A DNA stretch of 64,000 nucleotides from Cryoendolithus antarcticus (taxonomy: Eukaryota > Ascomycota > Dothideomycetes > Cladosporiales > Cladosporiaceae), in assembly GCA_002077065.1 (NCBI GenBank), contig NAJO01000007.1, positions 248,001 through 312,000 on the forward strand. The letters are read 5' to 3'. The translations under genes and the position numbers were made by a program. The notes beneath the pieces were generated by a model. That model was not told where the DNA came from, made no database searches, and worked only from the letters and a program-made list of their open reading frames with translations. Positions 32,308 through 42,524 of the stretch are shown here, piece after piece. Position 1 is the first letter of the stretch. Each line of letters opens with the position of its first letter.

Positions 32308-34356
32308 ATGGGGTTCGTTTCAGGAATCTTCGCAGCAGTGGTTGCGGCGACAGCACTAGCTGCGAGCGCGGAGCCAGGACGTCCTTCTCAAAAGTTCGGG
32401 CACCATCGTTCGCCTCCTCTTCCTCAGTGGAAGACTAATGGTAAAGATCAATCACGAAGATCCCCCTTCAAGCGCTTTGCGCGCTGACACCTCACAATCA
32501 TACAGGCGCTAGCACTTGGGGCACTCTTAACCAACCTCCTCTCCCGCCGTTCATCAATGGACCCAAGCCCGGTGGAAGCCCTTTCCCTTGGGGAGGGCGG
32601 ACCTGCGAAAACACGAACCCCTACCAGTCGAAAGATATACCATACACTGGTATGACGCGGTACTATGACTGGACTGTGACCAACACGACTCTTGCGCCTG
32701 ACGGTGTCATGACTCCTGCGCTTGTTGTCAATGGGCAGTTCCCGGGTCCTCTTATCGAGGCAAACTGGGGAGACGAGATTGTCGTAAACGTGCACAACGC
32801 GTGAGTGGTCATGAATGAAGAGACTTCGGCTTGCGAATCCGCTAACAAGCATGCAGCCTTGAGACCGAAGGTACAGCCATCCATTGGCACGGTTTCTTGC
32901 AGTCCGGCACGCCTTGGTACGATGGTGTCCCGACTGTCTCACAATGCCCCATTGCTCCGGGGCAGACGTTCACCTACAAGTTTCGCGCCGAGCTGTACGG
33001 TGTGACTTGGTGGCACGGCCACTATAGCTCGCAATGTAAGCATGATTCACATGGAAGGGTAGAATTTGACTGACATTCACAGACGTCAACGGCCTTGCTG
33101 GTCCGATTGTCGTCCACGGCCCCAAGACCCACGATTACGATATCGACATCGGCCCAGTCATGCTCACGGATTGGTTCCACAGCTACTACTTGGCCCTGCT
33201 GGAGCAGATCTACCATGCCGCGCCCACTGGTCCAATCCTCCCGCCCATGGCCGACAATATGTTGATCAACGGCAAGGCCAACTACCCCTGCAACGCAACC
33301 AAAGCTGCTTGCACACCGAACGCTGGCTTGGCTTCGTTCAAGTTCAAGACTGGCAAGAGGCATCTCCTCCGTCTGATCAACCACTCCGCAGAGGCTATTA
33401 TTTTCTTCAGCATCGACGGCTACAAGCTGACTGTCGTCTCGAATGATTTTGTCCCGCTCGTACCCTACCAGACTGATCTGATCACACTGTCTGTTGGCCA
33501 GCGCACTGAGGTCATCGTCCAAGGTGGCAACGACCCGCATGAGGCGGTATGGATGCGTATCACCGAGGGTCTCTCCGGCCTCGGTCCCCCAGGCGCCACC
33601 GGCTGCAGCTTGAACACTGGCGTTGCCTATACCACTACCGCAGGGATTTATTACGAACAGGCCGACCCCACCATCGATCCTGTCACCACCTCCAGCATCG
33701 ATCCCAGCCGCTACCTGTTCCCCAACGCCTGTGGCAACAACGACCTCTCCACCACCGTCCCAGCCTTTGTCATGCCCGCCAATGACCCCGAGGTGACCCT
33801 AAACTTCCTCATGACAGGCAATTATAACAGTACAGGCGAGTTCGTCTGGTACATGAACAACGTGACCTACCAAGGCGACCTAAACGACCCGCTCTTCCTG
33901 GACGCCAAGCTCGGCAAGACCGACTTCAAGCCCACCGACCAAGTCATCAATCTCGGCACCGCAAAGTCCGTCCGCATCGTGTTGACTTCCGTCGGTTTCC
34001 CGGCTTCCCACCCAATGCACATCCACGGCCACAATTTCTACGTTCTAGCTGAGGGTCTCGGGTCGTGGGACGGCAAGACAATTATCAACCAGGCCAACCC
34101 GCAGCGTCGCGATGTCCAGCTTATCCGACCCAACGGCTACCTGGTTGTGCAAATCGATCTAGAGAACCCAGGCATGTGGCCATTCCATTGTCACGTGGCG
34201 TGGCATGCGTCTGAGGGCATGAACATCAATATCTTAGAGCAGGTGCCTACCGTTGTCAACGACTTGCAGGTCCCGGCTACGATTGCGGAGGGCTGCAGAG
34301 AGTGGTGGAGCTGGACTAATGTCAATTTTGTGGACCAGATCGATTCTGGGTTGTAG
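32308..34356 (+). CDS. Secreted asco-laccase (multicopper oxidase)
   Basis: Exons 32308..32440, 32506..32800, 32857..33035, 33083..34356 give 626 residues. A signal peptide ([20 protein letters not shown]) and a short basic pro-region precede three cupredoxin domains. All four copper signatures are present: HWHG (about 152), WWHGHYSSQ (about 195), HPMHIHGH (about 512) and [12 protein letters not shown] (about 570), with Met at the axial T1 position. Several N-glycosylation sequons occur (NTT, NAT, NST, NVT). The protein ends exactly in DSGL, the C-terminal plug that blocks the trinuclear-site channel in asco-laccases. It oxidises phenols with reduction of oxygen to water, outside the cell or in the wall; a role in melanin or phenol polymerisation is inference. 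Confidence 0.95.
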
Positions 34357-35164
34357 ATGCAGTTGTGCAAGGTTGGGGAAGGCAAAAACCGCATACGTAT
34401 CTTTCGTATTTCTGAAGCCCTTTTGTAATGTCACTGTAGACTAGACTAGTGACACATACTGTCGTTCACAAGATATGTGCACCATAGACACCAATTACTT
34501 CATGTCTCTTGAATTTGGAATGAGGGCAATGCTTTGATCAGCTTATCTGAGGCAGTGTAACGCTAGGTTTCGGTTTCGTGAGAGACAAGAGCCCAGAGCA
34601 AGACATTGAACAGCCCGATACTCTCTCTCTCGTACTAGCATAAGTGGTGACCGACCATCGCAGCTGCACTTACAACAGCACAGGAACGATCAGACTGTTG
34701 GAGAGAGGATTCCAATGCCCTCTGCTGCACACCATTTGAGCTCTCACCAACGGGCTGAGCGGTCTGGATCGCATCCAGTGAATCAGGGCGTCGTCGCTTG
34801 ATGAGTTTGTGGTACATCTGCGGTCGACCTGACGCACTGTCATCACATTGCGCTTTATCATATCGTAGACCATTCCATCGGGTGAGGTCCCCGACGTCCC
34901 GATGACTTAGCACTTGCCACTCATATCCAAACTGTTATCAGCGCTCTCTCCATTTTCACACTACAGTACCATTCAGCTTCATGAAGTGATGCTTAGGGAT
35001 CGGTGGTGCATGCTCTACTGACTCAGTTCGATCGATATGACTGTCACTACTGCGCCTTGAACCTTGAGGCAGTGCGGCAATCTGCACTCCACCTTACCTG
35101 CTCTGAGCCTGCCTTACGTATCGTCAGTCTGCTTGTTCACAACGCATACCACACCGCCGACATC
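34357..35164. other. Intergenic
   Basis: The open frame of the next gene reaches back to 35003 but has no ATG before 35165. A short CT run lies near 34621-34632. No other feature was seen. Confidence 0.5.
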
Positions 35165-37891
35165 ATGGGCACCCTTACAGCCGATATGCCCCGGCTCCCT
35201 CACTACTGTCCCCACAAACTCCCCACTTCATGCCGCCTAACTTCCCTCCCAAACTGCTGTGCCTGCGCCGACGAACGGCCCCACGCAGCCTCCTACAGCA
35301 CCTACATCGACGGCGTTGGCTTCGTGCAACGCGGGAAGCGGTGGCAGAGGTACTGCTGGTTCTGCAAAGAGTTCTGGGAGAATCGGGTTGAGGCTAGCGG
35401 ACTGAGGTTCGGGCAGACGAGGGTTCCTGAGGTGCCGGATCAGAGTGGGTTTCTGGAGAGGTGGTATGAGTTTCATGCCGGGTGGAGGATTGAACGGGAT
35501 GAAGATGGCGAGGAGAGGAGGGTGAGAATCGAGGGGGAGGAGTTGAAGGAGGTGGCTCCGGGGGTGTTACCTAGGACAGCAGAGGAGATGAGAGAGGGGA
35601 GGGAGAGGAGTGAGGTCGAGGAGAGGGCGAGGGCTGAGTTGCAGCTTGGGGTTGCTGAGGAGACGCCCAGTGGACCGAACTTGGAGGAGACACTGGATCA
35701 GCTCTTCGAAAGTGCTGAAGCTGAGACGGAGGCTGAGCAGACGGTGCCTGCAGCTGCTCTACGAAGAGCAAATATCCATGCTCAAGCGATGGTGGCGACC
35801 GGCTCGAGGAACGCAAGCTATCAGTCTCGGCGCATAGCAGCGTTAAGACGAGAATTGCATCGCATGCGCAACGGCATCGAGCGTGTTATTTCAGGACTTC
35901 GTGATTTAGGCGAGACTGTGCCTGACGCTACGGACGCTACGAGTCGACTGACAAGCTTGGGCGAAACACTGGACGACATCGCGGGAGTACCTTCCGGCGA
36001 TAGGGCGGACTTGGCGATTCGCAGCGTCAACGATCTGACAAATGGAGTCGCAGCGACCCAAGCTGATCGCGCAGCAGCTACTGTACAGGCTCGTGTCGAT
36101 GAAGCCAGAGATCACATGAACGAGGCGAGGCGCATGCGCGATCAAGCTGCGTCTGAGCTCGATGTTGCAGAACAGGAGTTTCGCACTTCACAGCAACGTC
36201 TACAGCAGCTTCAGCGCGATCAGAGGACACAGGAGAATTACACACGGATATTTGGCACCCGTGAGGAGATGCTGGCTCAAGGCGATGAGTGGGAGAGCCC
36301 GATTGGAGGCATGTTCAACAGAGCTATGGAGCGCTTCCAAGCGGCAGAGACTGTACGACGTGACGAGCGAACTTTGCGTCAGGTTCTTGCCGACGAGCAG
36401 CAGGCGGGTCGAGAGGCTGGACTCTTCAGCTCGAGTGTGTACGAGAGTCCGGAAGGGACCGATGTCTGGAGCGTGCCTCTGCCGCCACGGCTTGTGCAAA
36501 ATGGGACATCGAATACTACACATCTTATGGAAACTGCGCGCGATGAGGTGTTTGCCGGACAGGACCTCACCGATATGCTCGTCGAGCTAGATGATCCTGA
36601 TGAGGATGACAATGCAGATCAACATAGCTCCCTCAGTTCACGCTTCGCGGCCCGACAGAACTTCCCACGCAGTATGCTACGCCATGCACCTCGCAGACGC
36701 CGTTTAGGCCCGCAGCTGGATCCGACCAGGGTATGTGCGCCCTTCTCTTCGACGAGCGAAGACGACCGTCAAGACTTTGTAGCCTTGCTATGGGGACTAC
36801 ACGGCCCAGCGCATCACATCCGCCAGAATCTGGGTCTGTCACTGGAAGTGGTCGATCAAGCTATATACGAATGCGGCCGTGTATCGGAAGGTCCTGACTG
36901 GGAAAGTCGCATCACTTTCATGCTTGATGGTGTCAGACTCGAGAACCTGCTGTTACTGGACGATCTGGTGTGGACATCGATGTTGCCCGCAAAGCGGCTC
37001 ATTCGCGCACGTAATAACGACTACAGGGTCGTCTTCTTCTGTGATGCAGACACGCATTACGAAGAGTTCGATCGCGGTAACATCGAGCTCATGGCCGAGG
37101 CATTCCAGATGAGCGCGAACGTACGGCGCGCCAGTCGATTATTCGCTCCAGAGCAATTGCGCATGCTGTACCGCTTACAGCGAGGTGAGCGCGAAGCAGG
37201 CGACCGCGAGATACTAGGTGACATGATGCGTGATCGCACCGCCCTGGAGCTAGCGACGAATGTACATCGTGAGCACTACGCTGGCATGACGACGGCGCAA
37301 ATTCACCACCTCGACGGCTTGCGCAATGATCATCGACAGGCGGCGCGGGAAGGGTCCTTTTCTCGAGAGCAGCTCGATGGGCAACGCGTTGCGTCCCGCG
37401 GAGTTGCTTTAGCAGCAGCTCGTGCAGCTGTGCAGGCGGGCTTGGAGCGGCCACGAAATATGGACGAGGACGCGCCTGCTCTGCTTGATCAAACCCAAGC
37501 GCAGCATGAACGGCGACTTGCTCGTATCGAGCTGCTGTCGAGCACACGTGCAAGGCTCCCGAACGACACGAGGTCTGATGGCACGATGTCTGAGCCCGAC
37601 GACTCTGAGGCGGAGGAGTCAGATGACGGCAAAGGGCTAGATGCGAGGGATACTGGACGCCCCGAGCCGAAGACCGACGAGGAGATGACGGTCAAGCTTG
37701 AGTGTCGGGTCTGCTACAGTCAGGTTGCTGATGTGGCCTGCTTGCCTTGTGGGCATTTGACGTTCTGCTCGTGGTGCTCGGAACAGCACAGTCCTGTCAT
37801 GAATCATGATCGGACTAGGCCGAGAAGAGCTGCGAACTGTCCGGTGTGTCGGAAGGGGATTAGGCAGAAGGTGAAGATCTTCAGAGCGTAA
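35165..37891 (+). CDS. Large RING-finger protein, putative E3 ubiquitin ligase
   Basis: Intronless, 908 residues from ATG 35165; the frame continues upstream but only to a GTG. The N-terminus has a Cys/His-rich block (HYCPHKL...CCAC...RYCWFCKEFWE, residues about 14-80) that could hold zinc. A long charged helical region (residues about 150-560) contains coiled-coil segments such as QVLADEQQAGREAGL. A folded-looking middle part (RQDFVALLWGLHGPAHHIRQ to about residue 700) follows. The last 60 residues form a C3HC4 RING (CRVCYSQVADVACLPCGHL...CPVCRKGI) ending KVKIFRA, the C-terminal type found in IAP and MUL1 ligases. Ubiquitin-ligase function is inferred from the RING. No orthologue with known function was recognised. 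Confidence 0.8.
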   Translation: MGTLTADMPRLPHYCPHKLPTSCRLTSLPNCCACADERPHAASYSTYIDGVGFVQRGKRWQRYCWFCKEFWENRVEASGLRFGQTRVPEVPDQSGFLERWYEFHAGWRIERDEDGEERRVRIEGEELKEVAPGVLPRTAEEMREGRERSEVEERARAELQLGVAEETPSGPNLEETLDQLFESAEAETEAEQTVPAAALRRANIHAQAMVATGSRNASYQSRRIAALRRELHRMRNGIERVISGLRDLGETVPDATDATSRLTSLGETLDDIAGVPSGDRADLAIRSVNDLTNGVAATQADRAAATVQARVDEARDHMNEARRMRDQAASELDVAEQEFRTSQQRLQQLQRDQRTQENYTRIFGTREEMLAQGDEWESPIGGMFNRAMERFQAAETVRRDERTLRQVLADEQQAGREAGLFSSSVYESPEGTDVWSVPLPPRLVQNGTSNTTHLMETARDEVFAGQDLTDMLVELDDPDEDDNADQHSSLSSRFAARQNFPRSMLRHAPRRRRLGPQLDPTRVCAPFSSTSEDDRQDFVALLWGLHGPAHHIRQNLGLSLEVVDQAIYECGRVSEGPDWESRITFMLDGVRLENLLLLDDLVWTSMLPAKRLIRARNNDYRVVFFCDADTHYEEFDRGNIELMAEAFQMSANVRRASRLFAPEQLRMLYRLQRGEREAGDREILGDMMRDRTALELATNVHREHYAGMTTAQIHHLDGLRNDHRQAAREGSFSREQLDGQRVASRGVALAAARAAVQAGLERPRNMDEDAPALLDQTQAQHERRLARIELLSSTRARLPNDTRSDGTMSEPDDSEAEESDDGKGLDARDTGRPEPKTDEEMTVKLECRVCYSQVADVACLPCGHLTFCSWCSEQHSPVMNHDRTRPRRAANCPVCRKGIRQKVKIFRA

Positions 37892-38534
37892 GGAAGGTAC
37901 GACCATGTTGACCGCTAGTGGCTAGAGCCACCGCGAACACTACAGAAAATTTGCACCACGTTGATGTTACATGTAAAGTACAGTCACCTTCGTCCTCCCT
38001 ACTGCACTTACGTTCCTATCGCTTCCATCATTTATAACGAGCAGTCAGTTTACAGGCGTCGAATCTGGGGCGAGTATGGCGTCGTTGCTCGCATCTTCAA
38101 GAAACACGGCCTCCTGGCCGGCTAAGCAGAGACCTGTTCGCTGTCGAGTAGTCTCTCAGCGGAATGGCTTGGCGACGCACGGCTCATCCCGTTGCTGCAA
38201 GCGGCACCTCACTTTATGTACACTTCGTACCGTGCATATAGCGGACATAAGCCACGCTTTCTCAGCTCATATCGCTTCCGAATGCGTTCGGATGACAGTC
38301 GCTACTGTAAGCCTACTATCAAATATCGGTTGCAGTTGTCACAAGTCCTAGCGACCTGACTTCAAGCCAAGATCGCTGTTCCGGACCCATACCCAATACG
38401 CACATGGCCAGCATACAATGACCTCGATACTGTGCCTAGTACAGTCCAGACCACTCATACCACATATAACGCTCCAGCCTCCATGATACCGTAGCTTGTG
38501 TTAGGCCTTGGCACATTGAGCGATCACCGCACCC
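37892..38534. other. Intergenic between RING gene and PIK1
   Basis: No coding, RNA gene or repeat recognised in 640 bp. Confidence 0.5.
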
Positions 38535-41500
38535 ATGAGCTGGCAGCTCCTCTCCCGCTTCCTCGACTCAGAGCACTTCAACAAGGACCCGTCGCTGACC
38601 GTCGCCTACCTCGCGCGCTATGCAGACCATGTCGGAATCCACTACGCGCTCTGTTCGAAGCTGCGGACGTTCAGTTTTGAGGAGATCGAGTTCTTCTTAC
38701 CGCAGCTATGTCATCTGGTCGTGAGTGTCGATAATGAAAGCATGGCATTGGAAGAATTTGTGGTAGACCTATGTGAGGAGAGTGTGGGAGGGGCGTTGCT
38801 GGTGAGTCTGGTGTGGGACAGAGGGATATTGGACGTGTGCTGATGCTGAGATAGACATTCTGGCTTTTCCAGACGTATCTGCATGATCTCTCCGCGAAGC
38901 CGGCGAGCGAGGCGTTCAGGACTTGTAGGAGAGTGTATAATCGAGTACAGAGCATCGTGTTTGGTGCGGCAGACGCTGTAAGAAGAGACAGAATACATGA
39001 GAATGTACTACCGGTCACTGTGCTATCAAGTTTGGTAATGGCGAGTATGGGCATGCCTATGTTGGCGCAGGCTGCAATGCCCTTAGCGGTCGCACAAGCT
39101 AGAAGACCGCGACCAATTGAGGACGATGTGCCTGAAATGGCTGCTGTACAGAAGCTGGCAAGAAGTCACACAGTCACAGGGAGTACTACCACTTCGAGAC
39201 GAGCGGGGCTGAGTACCAGCGAAGCAAAGGATACAGGTCGCAGGAAGATTCGCAGGCCTGTAGCGTTGCAATCTAGCGACATTACGCTTTCACGGACTCA
39301 GCCCAGTTCTCCACGAATTGCTGCCTCACCACGGCTCATGGAGCTGCAAGATCTACCGACACACCGGCACTCCCTCGCTATGATGACACAAGGACCTGAT
39401 GTCTCACTTGACACAGTTTCTCCATCTGAACATCGGAAAGCAAGCGCGGGCAGCAGGCACAGTCCGTTGTCACCAGGTGTACCCAGACGGCCGAGCGAGC
39501 TGTCGAGAAGGCACTCCACTGCACCGCGCAACCTGGCTCCATCGACGATGAGCGGTGAGCATAAAACCAGGTTACTCCGACAGAACTACTTCCGAAGCGA
39601 GATGCAATTCTTGACAGCACTTGAGGGCATCTCCTCACGTCTTGTCGCGGTACCAAAGCCAGCTCGGCTCAGCGCATTGCGAGCTGAACTTGCTCTTGTT
39701 GGTCAAGACTTACCTGCCGAAGTCGACATACCACTCATCTGTCCTCCTACACTGGTAAACGGCACAGCAAGTAAGAGCAGACATCACCGCATCGTCCGAC
39801 TAAATCCTGCCGAAGCCACAAGTCTCAACAGTGCAGCAAAGGTGCCCTATCTGCTCATGCTGGAGATCATACACGATGACTTTGACTTCGATCCAGATAG
39901 TCAACAGAACGAGCAGCTTCTCGCTGCGCTCTTGTCTGATAAGGGTAAGAAGCAACGCAGACTGTTCGACACTTCAGATGCAGCACGTGCTGAGCTCGAG
40001 CGCATGCAGTCGCCTCAAGAACGCGGTCAAGACGACAGTGTCTTCGAGCCGACCTTAGGCGACCTCAGTAGTCCCGCTCTACTTCAAGGACCAGATCATC
40101 GACCGAATGGCTCCAGTAGTCCTCGAGTTGGTACGGTCAATAACGCAAGGGAGCCACCGAGGCTCTCAAGTGGGGTCAGCACATTGTCTTCATCAGCCAG
40201 TATTGCGACGCCAAGAACTTCAGAAGGACTTGTTACACGAGCTAGTACTCCAGGTGCGCGTCCCTCGGCTGCTAGCAAGAGCCAAATTCCAGATCAAGCT
40301 GAGGTCTCTGCATTGGCGACTCATATGCGCACTGCTGCACATATGCTGGCGCAGCTCGAGATGAGCGCTACGAAACGACCAAAGGCAGAAGTTGCGTCCA
40401 TCAAGGCCAAGATCATCGCCAGCATGCAGTCGCTAGAGGAGCAGAGCTTCTTGTCTGACGACGCACTTGCGTCTTCAAACTTCGACACCATGATTGCTAA
40501 AGCGGGGACCGCTGCTTCGAACGCGGAGCCCAATGACTTCGATGAGAGCGAGCTCGAGGTCGACACTGACCCTACCCTCACGGGCGGACGCGGCGCAGCT
40601 CGCATGGAGAATGATATGAAAACTGGTGGTGTCGAGCGCAAAGGTGACCGGGATGATCCATCAGCTGCTACCGTCGGCGAAGCGTGGGAGCAGAAAAAGG
40701 AGCGCATCCGGAAGTCGTCGCCGTACGGCTGGGTGAAGGGATGGGACCTTCTCTCAGTAATCGTCAAGACTGGAGATGACCTCCGGCAGGAAGCCTTTGC
40801 GTGTCAGCTGATCAATACCTGCTCGAGGATCTGGCAAGAGCGCGAGGTCGACGTATGGGTGAAAGACATGCGCATCCTGGTCACTGGTGGCAGCTCGGGC
40901 ATACTGGAGACGATCACCAACGCCATCTCGTTGCACTCGCTCAAACGCTCCCTGACTCTGGCAAGCATCGCGGCGAATCCCAACGCCCGAACTCGACCTA
41001 TAGCCACATTGAAGGATCACTACGTCAAGACCTTCGGCTCAGCCGACAGCCCTGCCTACGTCAAAGCAATCGACAATTTTGCCCAGAGTCTGGCAGCTTA
41101 CAGCATCATCTGCTACATTCTGCAACTCAAGGATCGTCACAATGGCAATATACTGATCGACGCTGAAGGGCATGTCATCCATATCGACTTCGGCTTCATG
41201 CTCTCAAACTCTCCCGGCAGCATCGGCTTTGAAGCCGCGCCATTCAAGCTCACGTTCGAGTATGTCGAGCTGCTGGGTGGAATCGATAGCACTGCATTTG
41301 TCCGCTTCAAGGATATGTTGAAAGATGCTTTCCAAGCATTGCGTCGAGACGCCGAGAGGATCGTTATGCTCGTCGAACTCATGGGCAAGGAGTCGAAAAT
41401 GGCTTGCTTCGGCTCTGGCCTGCCCAGTGTTGTCGCGGCGCTGAGAGGGAGATTCGTGCTCGAGAAGAGCGAAGAACAGGCCAAGGAATTTGTGGACAGC

Positions 41501-41578
41501 TTGATCGAGAAAAGCGTGGGAAGCTACTTCACAAGGCTTTATGATACATTCCAGTATAGGACGCAGGGTATATACTAA
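38535..41578 (+). CDS. PIK1: Phosphatidylinositol 4-kinase Pik1
   Basis: Exons 38535..38801 and 38855..41578 give 996 residues. The N-terminus MSWQLLSRFLDSEHFNKDPS and LARYADHVGIHYALCSKLR is the diagnostic start of fungal Pik1; the intron joins SVGGALL to TFWLFQTYLHDLS within the lipid-kinase-unique helical region. A Ser/Pro-rich middle follows, then the kinase domain: KTGDDLRQEAFACQLI, catalytic loop LKDRHNGNILID (about residue 847) and HIDFGFML (about 863), ending RLYDTFQYRTQGIY. Pik1 makes PI4P at the Golgi and in the nucleus for secretion and cytokinesis. Frequenin binding is expected from the family but its motif was not pinpointed. Confidence 0.96.
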
Positions 41579-41715
41579 GCGATGATGATATTGTTATGGC
41601 GATTGCCATGAATCAATGGATCCTACGTCTGTTGCACGATGTGAGCTACTCACGCACGAGAGTGATAGGACAACTGGATATCTCACCATATTACCATCGG
41701 GGACATCGCTAATAC

Positions 41716-41884
41716 ATGCAGCGCCGCGATAGTACGAGAGTAGCTACACCATCAGCGAGAGTGTGGCCTTCTCTAAGTGCTCTCAAGGGTCGCACTAGCA
41801 GCAACCCGCCATCGTAGTGTGGTATGTACTGGCACTGTCGACCGCGACGATACCTCGAGCGGTCCTGGGTTCGTCATTCGAGTG
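41716..41884 (+). repeat. Diverged dispersed repeat, copy B (pair with 8052-8222)
   Basis: A 169-nt collinear partner of 8052-8222 in the same orientation on the + strand, 140 bp past the PIK1 stop codon. Shared anchors are gccgcgatagta at 41723, cagcgagagt at 41753, ctcgagcggtcc near 41854 and gtcattcg near 41873. Its neighbours differ from those of copy A, so the similarity is not a gene duplication. Confidence 0.6.
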
Positions 41885-42043
41885 TCACTCCTCTTGGTCT
41901 CAGCTGAAGAGTCCGGTCAACGCAGCGGGGAGATACATGCCTCGGAGCGAGCGGCGTCCTTATACATGTATACTTTGGTCAAGTGGTTTTGCTGGGCTGT
42001 GTCGGAAGTTGGTCCGTTTGACGAGTATGTCATCGTTCCCGTT

Positions 42044-42381
42044 GCCAAGCAAGTCGCCAAGCTCACCATGATCTACACGGTGACTACCTGCTCACGCTTA
42101 CTTACGTAGTATTCCACGGGACACCTCATTCTAGACATTGCTTCATACGCTTTTCATCGGAAGTGCCACTGTTTGATCGTGCCGATACAGACAGACGAGA
42201 TCGCAGCGAGCCGCACTCAATGCTATCTTGAAGACGATATTGGACGCCGAATCAGTCTTCCCCGGCAACACGGCTGAGATATCTCGACGTCGAAGGTTTG
42301 ATCTCCGAAGACTACACGATGAGGTGTCTTGGCAGGTGGAGGATATGCCTCAGGACTGCCGTCATGATAGACACCGCCAAG
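42044..42381. promoter_or_regulatory. Cluster of four GCCAAG hexamers, candidate PacC/Rim101 sites
   Basis: GCCAAG occurs at 42044-42049, 42056-42061 and 42376-42381 on the + strand and at 42328-42333 on the - strand, 144-481 bp upstream of the ENA-type ATPase ATG. GCCARG is the binding core of the fungal alkaline-pH regulator PacC, and ENA-type genes are known targets of this pathway in Aspergillus (directly) and yeast (via Rim101). By base composition about 0.5 such sites would be expected in 500 bp. Confidence 0.55.
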
Positions 42382-42524
42382 CGGTCGCCACTCAGTATGT
42401 CAGTCACACGGGTGGGCGAAGAGTACAAGACACGCTGTCCCATCGGGCCTAGGTAAACTACTTTTCTCATTTTCAGTCTTCCTTATTATCGTCAAGTTTG
42501 TCAAAACTATAGATTACCCTCACA

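Larger units (their letters stand above)
41579..42524. other. Intergenic, repeat copy B and ENA promoter
   Basis: Downstream of PIK1 lies the second copy of the diverged repeat (41716-41884). The 480 bp nearest the ENA gene hold four GCCAAG hexamers (separate entry). No coding frame is convincing. Confidence 0.6.
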
